DNA of 35,009 nt. It comes from Cryobacterium sp. (lineage in GTDB: Bacteria > Actinomycetota > Actinomycetes > Actinomycetales > Microbacteriaceae). Within the stretch, counting starts at the first letter, position 1, and each line of letters begins with the position of its first letter. Positions 7,202 through 16,005 of this stretch are shown piece after piece. The notes under the pieces were generated by a model. The model was not told the origin of the DNA. It made no database searches and worked only from the letters and a program-made list of their open reading frames with translations. The stretch lies in NCBI RefSeq assembly GCF_026786305.1, contig NZ_JAJAYI010000092.1, forward strand, positions 1 through 35,009. Direction: 5' to 3'. Made by a program: the position numbers and the translations under genes.

Positions 7202-9064
7202 ATGCACAGAATCGCCGAGCGGCGCGTTAAAATCGCCGCTGCCCGCGCCGATTTCCTCCGCTTCGGGACCGCTGAGACGCAGTCAGTTCCCGGGCCGGTT
7301 GCGGCTTCCTGGCAGCGATCCTTGTCCGCCGGCGTAGACGCGGGCTCGTCTCAGGCGGTGTTTCACAGCGATCTGGATCTCACCGGTCGGCTCATGCGCT
7401 GCTCGGAGCCGGTCATTGCCCGGCTGAGCGATGAGATGGCCCAAATGCCGCTGTCGATCGTGCTCACCGACTACAAGGCGAGAATTCTGAGTCGCTCCGA
7501 AACCGATACAAGGATCGGAACCTTGCTCGATGACGTATCGCTGGCTCCGGGTTTCAACTACGCCGAGGCGAGCGTGGGAACCAACGGCATCGGCACCGTG
7601 CTCGAGTCGGGTCAATCGCTCTATATCGTGGGACCCGAGCATTTTCTCGAGCATTTGCAGCCGTTCGCGTGTGCCGGTAGCCCTATTCGCGACCCGCTCA
7701 CGGGCCGGGTCGAGGGGGTGCTCGACATCAGCTGTCTCAGCGAGTACGCCAACCCGCTCATGCATTCCCTCGTGCAGTCGGCCGCCCACGAGATTGAGCG
7801 CAACCTGCTCGTCGATCGCAGCCAGCGGCAACAGGCCCTGTTTGAGGCGTACGTGCGGGTGGACGCCCGCAGTCGCGGCGCGGTCATGGCGATCGGCGGC
7901 ACCGTCGTGATGGGCAACGCCGTGGCGCAGACCCTGTTCGCCCCCGATGAACAGTGGACCATTCACGAGCACGCTCGCTACCTCATGATCTCGCCGGGGC
8001 ATCCGGTGGATCAGATCGAATTGTCATCGGGCAAGGTCGTGCATATTCGGGGCAAGCGCGTCGTGGTGGGCCTCGACGTCGCAGGCATCGTCGTGGTCGT
8101 TGAGATCGTCTCGGAGCCGATGGCGCCCACGGGCGGGAACGGTCTGAACCGGCTGACGCTGCCCAAACGCGAGCCACGGTCAAGCGAACCGCAGGTCGCG
8201 GCGATTCTCAGCGACATGTCATCGCTGCTCGGAAAGCGGGCATCGGATAGCGTTGTGTCGGCCCTCACCGCCGGCGCGGCGCTGCTCGTTCTGGGGGAGG
8301 CGGGCGGCGGCAAGGTGTCGCTCGTGGCCGAGCTCTTCAGCCACATTGTGCCCGCAGGTCGCAGCGTTGTGTACTGCGCCGACGACCTGAATGACCACGG
8401 CCTGCAACCCGCTCTTGACCGAGACCGCTCTAACGCGGCGGCCCAGCCCACGCTCTACGTCTTTCGCAATATTGATCGGCTCAACACGCGAGCGGTCACC
8501 GAACTCGACGCCTTTCTCAGCTCGCGCGAACTGAGAACCGGGGGGGCGAGCGGTGCTGCTGACGGTGTCGCGGTCACGGTATCGCAGCCCGATATTCAGG
8601 AAGATCTGGCTGCTGCTCACCCGTACACGACCCTGCTGCACCATTTCGAAACATCCGTGACGGTGGCGCCCTTGCGTCATCGCATCGACGACTTGCCCGA
8701 CATCGTCACCCGGGTGCTCGCGCGGAGGGCCGGATTGCGCCCCGCCACCGTGAGTGCCCCGGCGATGCGGGTGATCTCCCGCTACCCCTGGCCGGGCAAT
8801 ATCAGGCAGCTCGAAGAAGCGCTCGATACCGCCCTGCTCACTCGACCGGTCGGTGCCATCCAGGCCGAAGATCTCCCCGCCTACTGCCATGGCGGTGCGC
8901 CTCGGCTGTTGTCGGCGCTCGAAGCGGGGGAGCGCGACCTCATAGTCGGCGCGCTGCACAAAACTGAAGGCAACCGGATGCGCGCGGCCGAGTCCCTGGG
9001 AATCGCCCGGTCGTCGCTCTATCGCAAGCTGAAAAGCTTCGGAATCACGGTCACCGACTCGTAG
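7202..9064 (+). CDS. AcoR-like activator with GAF domain, degenerate AAA+ domain and Fis-type HTH
   Basis: A 620-residue regulator of the AcoR/enhancer-binding type, probably the activator of the divergent ketone carboxylase operon. Residues about 60-205 form a GAF-like sensor (including EASVGTNGIGTVLESG). A degraded AAA+ domain follows: Walker A reads GEAGGGKVS near residue 365, the Walker B region reads TLYVFRNIDRL, and the GAFTGA loop that touches sigma-54 is absent, with the intervening region shortened. The YPWPGNIRQLEEAL arginine-finger region is kept. The C-terminus (about 575-615) is a Fis-type HTH (GNRMRAAESLGIARSSLYRKLKSFGI). The ATG at 7202 has AAGGGAG six bases upstream. Such proteins in actinobacteria, which usually lack sigma-54, are thought to work with ordinary sigma factors. 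The ligand is presumably the ketone or a related compound. Confidence 0.85.
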   Translation: MHRIAERRVKIAAARADFLRFGTAETQSVPGPVAASWQRSLSAGVDAGSSQAVFHSDLDLTGRLMRCSEPVIARLSDEMAQMPLSIVLTDYKARILSRSETDTRIGTLLDDVSLAPGFNYAEASVGTNGIGTVLESGQSLYIVGPEHFLEHLQPFACAGSPIRDPLTGRVEGVLDISCLSEYANPLMHSLVQSAAHEIERNLLVDRSQRQQALFEAYVRVDARSRGAVMAIGGTVVMGNAVAQTLFAPDEQWTIHEHARYLMISPGHPVDQIELSSGKVVHIRGKRVVVGLDVAGIVVVVEIVSEPMAPTGGNGLNRLTLPKREPRSSEPQVAAILSDMSSLLGKRASDSVVSALTAGAALLVLGEAGGGKVSLVAELFSHIVPAGRSVVYCADDLNDHGLQPALDRDRSNAAAQPTLYVFRNIDRLNTRAVTELDAFLSSRELRTGGASGAADGVAVTVSQPDIQEDLAAAHPYTTLLHHFETSVTVAPLRHRIDDLPDIVTRVLARRAGLRPATVSAPAMRVISRYPWPGNIRQLEEALDTALLTRPVGAIQAEDLPAYCHGGAPRLLSALEAGERDLIVGALHKTEGNRMRAAESLGIARSSLYRKLKSFGITVTDS

Positions 9065-9093
9065 TCGCAGGCGGCAGCGAGTGATCGAGGGGT

Positions 9094-10362
9094 CTACGCG
9101 TGCGCGCCGCGCAGCCGCACGACTGACCAAACGACCACGACGGCAACGAGCACCATGGCGGAGACGCCGACGGTTGAATACCCGGCCAGCGCCAGAATCG
9201 GCCCGGCTAGTGCGCCCCCGAGTGCGCCGGCCGCGTTCATGGAGAGGTCGGAGAACCCCTGCAGCGAGGAACGATCCTCAATCTCGACGGCCTCCGAGAT
9301 GAGTGCCGAGCCAGCCACAACGGAGGCCGACCAGCCGAGGCCCAGAAAAATCAGACTCATAGTCATCGCGCCCTGCGTGCCATCGCTCATCCAGGCGACG
9401 GTGAGCGCGACCAACAGCATTGCCTGCCCGCTGAGAATAACCGGAAGTCGTCCAACGCGGTCGGAGAGCGCACCGAATACGGGGGAGAGGGCGTACATTC
9501 CGGCCACGTGCAGGCTGATTGTCAGCCCGACGATCGTCAGCGTGGCCCCGTGGTCCCGCAGGTGCACGGGCGCCATCGACATGAGCGCGACCATGGTGGC
9601 ATGGCTGAGTGCGATCACGACCACGGCGTAGCGAGCCGCCGCATTGCCGTGCAGAATGGCCAGACCGCCACTGGCCCGGCGAATTCCCGCTCGCGCCGTG
9701 CGTGCCGCCAATGCGGTCAGAAGAGGGTCGGGTCGCAATCCGACGGCATAGACGAGGGCGGCGGCGACCGTCGCGGTGAGCGAAAAAGCGAACGCGCCCG
9801 TCATTGCGGGGAGTCCGAGTGCGGCGCCGAGCGCTTCGCCCGGTCCGAAGAGGTTGGGGCCAAGCACGGCGCCGATGGTGGTCGACCAGACCACGATCGA
9901 GAGGTCGCGGGCACGAAAGCGCGCGGTGGCGAGATCGGTGGCCGCGAATCGGGCCTGTAAATTCGTGGCCGATCCGGCACCGAGCAGCATGAGCGCGAGC
10001 AGAAGCAGAGGAAAAATATCAACGGCAACCGAGGTGATGGCCAATATCGCGCCAGCGGCGGCCACCAGCGAACCGGTCGCGAGCGATACTCGACGGCCGT
10101 GTGCCTGGGCCAGGCGGGCGAGCGGCACGGCCACGATCGCCGCACCCAGGGTGCTCATGGTCGCGGCCATACCGGACCACGCGCTCGATCCCGACAGCTC
10201 GGCGGCGAGCAGCGCGCCCAGCGACAGGGTCGCTCCCATGCCGATTCCGCCAAGAATCTGCCCGGCAATGAGCACCCGCACGACGCGCTTCTGTAAGTCG
10301 GTGTGCATGACTTGAGTGGGCGGCACAGTCGTCGGCTCGCCGTGTGTCGTGTCGTTGTTCAC
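9094..10362 (-). CDS. MFS transporter
   Basis: A 422-residue integral membrane protein with about 12 hydrophobic segments. MFS loop motifs are visible: ARLAQAHGRRVSLATG in the first half and the clearer GALSDRVGRLPVILSG in the second, the latter being the usual motif-A position between TM8 and TM9 of a duplicated fold. The GTG at 10362 is preceded by AAGGGA seven bases upstream; an internal ATG at 10308 is the alternative. It probably exports a small molecule or drug, but the substrate cannot be told. It converges on the AcoR-like gene with a 29-base gap and is divergent from the ABC-F gene (133-base gap). Confidence 0.85.
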   Translation of the reverse strand: MNNDTTHGEPTTVPPTQVMHTDLQKRVVRVLIAGQILGGIGMGATLSLGALLAAELSGSSAWSGMAATMSTLGAAIVAVPLARLAQAHGRRVSLATGSLVAAAGAILAITSVAVDIFPLLLLALMLLGAGSATNLQARFAATDLATARFRARDLSIVVWSTTIGAVLGPNLFGPGEALGAALGLPAMTGAFAFSLTATVAAALVYAVGLRPDPLLTALAARTARAGIRRASGGLAILHGNAAARYAVVVIALSHATMVALMSMAPVHLRDHGATLTIVGLTISLHVAGMYALSPVFGALSDRVGRLPVILSGQAMLLVALTVAWMSDGTQGAMTMSLIFLGLGWSASVVAGSALISEAVEIEDRSSLQGFSDLSMNAAGALGGALAGPILALAGYSTVGVSAMVLVAVVVVWSVVRLRGAHA

Positions 10363-10495
10363 AGTCTGGTCCCTTGGTTGCGGCCGCGACAGGCGTGTGA
10401 CTGGACTGCTCGTGAGCCGCTTGAAACTCACTCTACCGAGCAGCTTGCCCGGTTTAGGGTCGGCCGGGCGCCTCGCGCAATGAGAATATGGGGTA

Positions 10496-12160
<1,665 letters not shown>

Positions 12161-12163
12161 CGT

Positions 12164-12235
12164 CGATGGTCGAGCCTGCCTCGATCATCGCGGCCCGAGA
12201 TTCAACTCGACAAGCTCGACCAGGCCTCGACCATT
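12164..12235. repeat. Dispersed TGGTCGAG...-type repeat between ABC-F and LysR-like genes
   Basis: The 80-base gap between two convergent genes is filled with GGTCGAG/CTCGACC words. CTCGACAAGCTCGACCA at 12206-12222 is the exact reverse complement of 17 bases at 18992-19008. TGGTCGAG near 12168 and CTCGACCA near 12226 can pair, so the RNA could fold as a terminator-like hairpin for both genes. Confidence 0.65.
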
Positions 12236-12240
12236 GGGGG

Positions 12241-12576
12241 TTAGCGGGACTGGCGCTTCTTACCTTGGCGCGGCTGGCCCTTGACCGCGGGCGCGCGGCC
12301 CCTGCCTTTGGACGCTTTGGCCTTGCCGCCGGTGTTCTGCGTCTGGCCGGGTGCGGCCGAGACCGCGCGGCGGGCATCCGTCAACAGGGCGACGCCGGCG
12401 TCGGTCAGGGTGGTTGCCTGGGCATCGCGATCGAACAGGGCGAAGCCAACCTGGGCTTCGAGCTTCTTGATCGAGGCGCCGAGGACTGTGCGATCGACGC
12501 CGAGCCTGCTGGCGGCGCGAGCAAAGTCGGGCTCCTCGGCAGCGGCAATGAACTGCCGAAGCAGGGTGGTATCCAT
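12241..12576 (-). CDS. Solitary LysR-type HTH protein with basic C-terminal tail
   Basis: A 111-residue protein. Residues 1-60 match the N-terminal winged HTH of LysR regulators (LLRQFIAAAEEPDFARAASRLGVDRTVLGASIKKLE, then GFALFDRDAQATTLTDAG). The effector-binding domain of normal LysR proteins (about 200 residues) is missing. In its place is a low-complexity tail of about 40 residues rich in Lys, Arg, Gly, Ala and Pro (GGKAKASKGRGRAP, then GQPRQGKKRQSR). It has its own AAGGA six bases before the ATG at 12576 and a clean stop, so it looks like a genuine small protein rather than a broken gene. A nucleoid-associated or constitutive DNA-binding role is possible; no target can be named. Confidence 0.75.
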   Translation of the reverse strand: MDTTLLRQFIAAAEEPDFARAASRLGVDRTVLGASIKKLEAQVGFALFDRDAQATTLTDAGVALLTDARRAVSAAPGQTQNTGGKAKASKGRGRAPAVKGQPRQGKKRQSR

Positions 12577-12763
12577 GAGAAGTCCTTCGCCTTACCCGCG
12601 GGTGCGGTTGCCTTACAGGCTACGCGCCCCGGTCGGTTTGGGCGAACGTGATGACTCACTCCAGCAAGCGGATGACGGCCGGCTGGCGACCGAAGACACG
12701 ATCCAGCTGAGCGATTGGCGCTTTAGACTTTACGACCCGCCGCCGACGTGGTTCGCTGGGTAC

Positions 12764-13366
12764 ATGCGCACCCTACCGATGTTCCCCCTGGGATCCGTGC
12801 TGTTCCCCCACATGCCGCTGCAGCTGCGGGTGTTTGAGGAACGGTACCTCGTCATGCTCGCGCGCGTTCTTGATTCCCCACCGGCCGAATTCGGCATCGT
12901 GCTGATCGAGCGTGGGCAGGAGGTCGGCGGCGGTGAACGTCGCTTCGGCATTGGCACCGTCGCCCGGGTCACCCAGCTGGAAGCGCCCGAGGGCTTCCTC
13001 GGACTGGTCGTGCAGGGGGAGCGCAGAATCGAGGTGACCGAGTGGATGCCGGAGGACCCGCATCCGCTGGCCACCGTGCGCGAACTGCCCGACCTGGAGT
13101 GGGACGATTCGCTGCTGCCGCGCCGGGAACAGGCCGAACAACTGGTGCGGCGCACCCTGGCGCTCGCGAGCGAGTTCACCGACCAGCAGTGGTCGCCCGA
13201 CGTGGAGCTGTCCCAGGATCCGATTGCCGCGGCCTGGCAGCTCGCCGCGATCGCCCCGGTTGGGCCGCTCGACCAGATCGCGCTCCTGCGCTCCGAGACC
13301 ATGGCGGCCCTGCTCGACAACATCATCGAACTCACCCAGGCTGCTGCAGACTCCTTGGCGTGGTGA
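12764..13366 (+). CDS. Lon N-terminal-domain (LON substrate-binding) protein
   Basis: A 200-residue protein consisting of a stand-alone Lon N-terminal domain: MFPLGSVLFPHMPLQLRVFEERY, GIVLIERGQEVGGG and the C-terminal helical part rich in Leu and Ala. No ATPase or protease domain follows. Such proteins are common in actinobacteria and may bind substrates or other proteins, but their role is unproven. The ATG at 12764 is chosen because homologues begin near this point; the ATG at 12779 is possible. No good ribosome-binding site precedes either, so it may be leaderless. The frame is open further upstream, but that part is antisense to the LysR-like gene and looks like shadow. Confidence 0.8.
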   Translation: MRTLPMFPLGSVLFPHMPLQLRVFEERYLVMLARVLDSPPAEFGIVLIERGQEVGGGERRFGIGTVARVTQLEAPEGFLGLVVQGERRIEVTEWMPEDPHPLATVRELPDLEWDDSLLPRREQAEQLVRRTLALASEFTDQQWSPDVELSQDPIAAAWQLAAIAPVGPLDQIALLRSETMAALLDNIIELTQAAADSLAW

Positions 13367-13390
13367 CGGGACTAAACCCCGATGTCGCGT

Positions 13391-13452
13391 CGCCGAGCCG
13401 TGAGTCTCGATGCCAGAAATGCCGAAAATCGCCCCCAACTCACGGCTCGGCG
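13391..13452. repeat. Dispersed inverted repeat, copy 1 (15-bp perfect arms)
   Basis: Left arm CGCCGAGCCGTGAGT (13391-13405) and right arm ACTCACGGCTCGGCG (13438-13452) are exact reverse complements around a 32-base loop. A near-identical element lies at 30136-30194. Both loops contain an internal CGAAAAT. It sits between the Lon-domain gene and the DNA glycosylase gene and could form a strong RNA stem. Confidence 0.8.
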
Positions 13453-13481
13453 GCTGCATCAGCTGGTGTTCAATGGTCTAG

Positions 13482-14090
13482 ATGACAGAAATTCCACCAG
13501 TCTCCGGCGCCATCATCGGCCCCGACGGCCTCGCTCGCCCACTCTGGGCCTCGGTCGATCCGATGCTGCGCGACTACTACGACACCGAGTGGGGCGTTCC
13601 GGTGCAAAGCGAACACGCCCTGTTCGAGCGCATCAGCCTCGAGGCGTTCCAGTCCGGACTGTCCTGGGCCATCATTCTGCGCAAGCGCCCCGGGTTTCGC
13701 GCGGCTTTTGCCGATTTCAATCCAGACCGGGTCGCCACCTTCGACGACGATGACATGGCTCGGCTGCTGAACGACGCGAAGATCGTGCGCAACCGTCTGA
13801 AAATCCGCGCCACGATCACCAACGCGCAGGCCACGGTCGCCCTGCGCGAGCAGAGTGGACTGGTCGATTTTGTCTGGTCGTTCCGGCCAGACACGACCCC
13901 CGAGCCGCGCACACAGGCCGACGTGCCGACGAGCTCCGCGGAATCCATTGCCCTCTCGAAGGCGCTGAAGAAAGTGGGTTTCGTCTTCGTCGGCCCCACC
14001 ACAATGTTCGCCCTGATGGAGGCGATCGGCATGATCGATACCCACCTGCTCGACAGCCATCGTCGCGGCAGCAGCGGGGTGTGGGGCTAG
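13482..14090 (+). CDS. tag: DNA-3-methyladenine glycosylase I (Tag family)
   Basis: A 202-residue protein that aligns along its whole length with Tag, which removes 3-methyladenine from alkylated DNA. Typical stretches are RDYYDTEWGVP, ISLEAFQSGLSW (with the Glu and Trp of the base-binding pocket), FVWSFRPD and SKALKKVGFVFVGPTT. Compared with the E. coli enzyme the zinc site is mostly lost: the Cys of RCxW is Pro (RPLWA), the His of YHDNEWG is Tyr, and the final Cys is Ser (DTHLLDS), leaving one His. Activity may survive because the catalytic pocket is kept. No clear ribosome-binding site precedes the ATG at 13482; it may be leaderless. Confidence 0.87.
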   Translation: MTEIPPVSGAIIGPDGLARPLWASVDPMLRDYYDTEWGVPVQSEHALFERISLEAFQSGLSWAIILRKRPGFRAAFADFNPDRVATFDDDDMARLLNDAKIVRNRLKIRATITNAQATVALREQSGLVDFVWSFRPDTTPEPRTQADVPTSSAESIALSKALKKVGFVFVGPTTMFALMEAIGMIDTHLLDSHRRGSSGVWG

Positions 14091-14119
14091 GCTGAGCAGC
14101 AGTATCGACGACAGCAATA

Positions 14120-14148
14120 TCGACCACAACTGAACATCGGGCCATATG
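14120..14148 (+). promoter_or_regulatory. Candidate promoter of the glycine riboswitch-gcv operon
   Basis: TCGACC (14120-14125) and CATATG (14143-14148) are spaced by 17 bases and lie just before the first riboswitch stem. The hexamers match the consensus only moderately. The position, a few bases before the aptamer, is the main support. Confidence 0.3.
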
Positions 14149-14150
14149 GA

Positions 14151-14348
14151 CGATGCGGGAGAGTTCGGCGCGTAGGCGTGCGAACACCGAAGGAGCAATC
14201 CTCCCCGACAATCTCTCAGGTACTCGTACCGCATCGAACTGGCCACTCTGAAAAGTAGACGGTGCGCGCCCGGCGCGACGAACAGTCTCGCCCACGGTGA
14301 AAGTCAGTGCGCACGCGCTGGTGAAGCTCTCAGGCACGAGCGACAGAG
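14151..14348 (+). promoter_or_regulatory. Tandem glycine riboswitch
   Basis: Two glycine aptamers in a row precede gcvT. Aptamer 1 spans 14151-14236: its P1 stem is CGATGCGG/CCGCATCG (8 bp), and it holds GGGAGAGTT, CACCGAAGGAGCAA and AATCTCTCAGGTAC, all hallmark segments. Aptamer 2 spans about 14246-14348: P1 CTCTG/CAGAG, with CACGGTGAAAG and GCTCTCAGGCACGAG. In other bacteria the paired aptamers bind glycine and switch on the glycine cleavage genes when glycine is plentiful, which fits the operon that follows. Confidence 0.92.
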
Positions 14349-14360
14349 GGGGAGTTCCCA

Positions 14361-14407
14361 CGAGGCTCAACCGAGCCTCGCACCAGCCGCGGCCGTACCT
14401 TTCGGCC
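14361..14407 (+). promoter_or_regulatory. Hairpins between riboswitch and gcvT (possible expression platform)
   Basis: CGAGGCTC-AACC-GAGCCTCG (14361-14380) is a perfect 8-bp stem with a four-base loop. A second small stem, GGCCG...CGGCC, spans 14391-14407, ten bases before the GGAG of gcvT. No U-run follows the first hairpin, so control of translation or Rho-dependent termination is as likely as an intrinsic terminator. Confidence 0.45.
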
Positions 14408-14425
14408 CTGTCACCCGGAGAACTC

Positions 14426-15580
14426 ATGACCTCGGCCGATTCCAGCACCACTTCCTCCGCACACACTGAGCGCTTCTCGCCGCTGCACCAGGCGCACGTC
14501 GACAATGGTGCGACCTTCACCGACTTCGCTGGTTGGCAGATGCCGGTACGCTACTCCAGCGACCTCGCCGAGCACCATGCTGTTCGTAACGAGGCCGGCC
14601 TGTTCGACCTGTCGCACATGGCCGAGATTCTGGTCGAGGGCGCGGATGCCGCCGCGTACCTCGACTATGCGCTGGCCGGCAAGCTCTCGGTCATCGAGCT
14701 GTGGCAGGCCAAATACAGCCTGCTCCTCGCCGAGAACGGCGGCATCATCGACGACCTCGTTGTCTACCGCCTCGGCGACGAGAAGTTCCTCGTCGTCGCC
14801 AACGCCGGCAACCGGTTCGCCGCCTTCGAGGAGCTGCTCGCCCGCTCCGCCGATTTCGCCGTGAGCGTCGTCGACCAGAGCGACGACTACGCACTCATCG
14901 CCGTGCAGGGTCCGAATGCCCTCGCCATTCTCGACGCCACCGAGGGCGTGACCGACCTGGGCGCCGACCTGCATTTCATGAAGTACTACCGCATTACAGA
15001 TGCCTTCTTCCGCGGCCAGCCGCTGCTCGTCGCCCGAACCGGGTACACCGGTGAAGATGGCTTCGAGCTGTACCTCGCGGCCGCTCACGCCCGCGAATTG
15101 TGGGACGCCCTCGTGGTCGCTGGCGGCGACAAGGGTTTGGTTTTGGCCGGACTCGCCAGTCGCGACACGCTCCGCCTCGAAGCCGGCATGCCGCTCTACG
15201 GACACGAGCTGACCCTCACCACCTTCCCGGCACAGGCCGGCCTCGGCCGCGTCGTCAACCTGGGCAAGGAGAACGACTTCGTCGGCCGGTCCGCGAGCGA
15301 GACCGGGCCGAAGCAGGGGGCATCCGTTTTGGTGGGCCTGATTGCCGCCGGCAAGCGTGCCGGGCGCGCCGACTACGAGATCTTCCGCAGTCCCGATGCC
15401 GAAAAGAGTGACGGTGCCATCACGAGCGGCGCCCTCTCGCCGACCCTCGGCTACCCGATCGCCATGGCCTACGTCGCCCCCGACCTCGCTCGCCTCGGCA
15501 CCGAGGTCTACGTCAACGTGCGGGGAACCCGCATTCCAGCCACCGTCACCTCGCTTCCCTTCTATAAGCGCATCAAGTAG
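14426..15580 (+). CDS. gcvT: Glycine cleavage system T protein (aminomethyltransferase)
   Basis: A 384-residue protein that takes the aminomethyl group from lipoylated GcvH, releases ammonia and makes methylene-tetrahydrofolate. Family motifs include FTDFAGWQMPVRY, GLFDLSHMAEI, the folate-site region GYTGEDGFELYL and LRLEAGMPLYGHEL. The ATG at 14426 follows GGAG with a 5-base gap and falls after the riboswitch; the open frame continues upstream through the riboswitch but is not coding there. It heads gcvT-gcvH-gcvP. The cytoplasmic partner GcvL (lipoamide dehydrogenase) is not in the window. Confidence 0.95.
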   Translation: MTSADSSTTSSAHTERFSPLHQAHVDNGATFTDFAGWQMPVRYSSDLAEHHAVRNEAGLFDLSHMAEILVEGADAAAYLDYALAGKLSVIELWQAKYSLLLAENGGIIDDLVVYRLGDEKFLVVANAGNRFAAFEELLARSADFAVSVVDQSDDYALIAVQGPNALAILDATEGVTDLGADLHFMKYYRITDAFFRGQPLLVARTGYTGEDGFELYLAAAHARELWDALVVAGGDKGLVLAGLASRDTLRLEAGMPLYGHELTLTTFPAQAGLGRVVNLGKENDFVGRSASETGPKQGASVLVGLIAAGKRAGRADYEIFRSPDAEKSDGAITSGALSPTLGYPIAMAYVAPDLARLGTEVYVNVRGTRIPATVTSLPFYKRIK

Positions 15581-15625
15581 ACCAGCGTCCCCTCTGAATC
15601 CGTGCAACCTGTGAAAGGCAACACC

Positions 15626-15997
15626 ATGACAGACACATCGAAACTGCAGTACACCGCCGAGCATGAGTGGGTTTTGGTCGACGGCAGCATCGCGACCGTC
15701 GGCATCACCGCCTATGCCGCCGAGAAGCTTGGCGACGTCGTCTTCGTCGAGCTGCCCGAGGTGGGCAGCACTGTCGCCGGCGGCACGGTCGTCGGCGAGA
15801 TCGAATCGACGAAATCGGTCGGCGAACTTTTCGCCCCGGTCAACGGCACCGTCACGGCCACCAACGACCACGTGATCGACAGCCCCGAACTCGTCAACAG
15901 CGATCCGTTCGGCGATGGCTGGCTGATCAAGGTTGAATTCGAGACCCTTCCCACCCTGCTCAGCTTTGCCGAGTATTCCGCCCTGATCGGAGAGTAA
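15626..15997 (+). CDS. gcvH: Glycine cleavage system H protein (lipoyl carrier)
   Basis: A 123-residue lipoyl-domain protein that shuttles the aminomethyl group between GcvP, GcvT and lipoamide dehydrogenase. The lipoylation site is K63 in [29 protein letters not shown] at the N-terminus and the length are normal for GcvH. The ATG at 15626 has GAAAGG seven bases upstream; an in-frame ATG does not occur earlier in a sensible place. It lies 45 bases after gcvT and 8 bases before gcvP. Confidence 0.95.
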   Translation: MTDTSKLQYTAEHEWVLVDGSIATVGITAYAAEKLGDVVFVELPEVGSTVAGGTVVGEIESTKSVGELFAPVNGTVTATNDHVIDSPELVNSDPFGDGWLIKVEFETLPTLLSFAEYSALIGE

Positions 15998-16005
15998 CGT
16001 ACATC

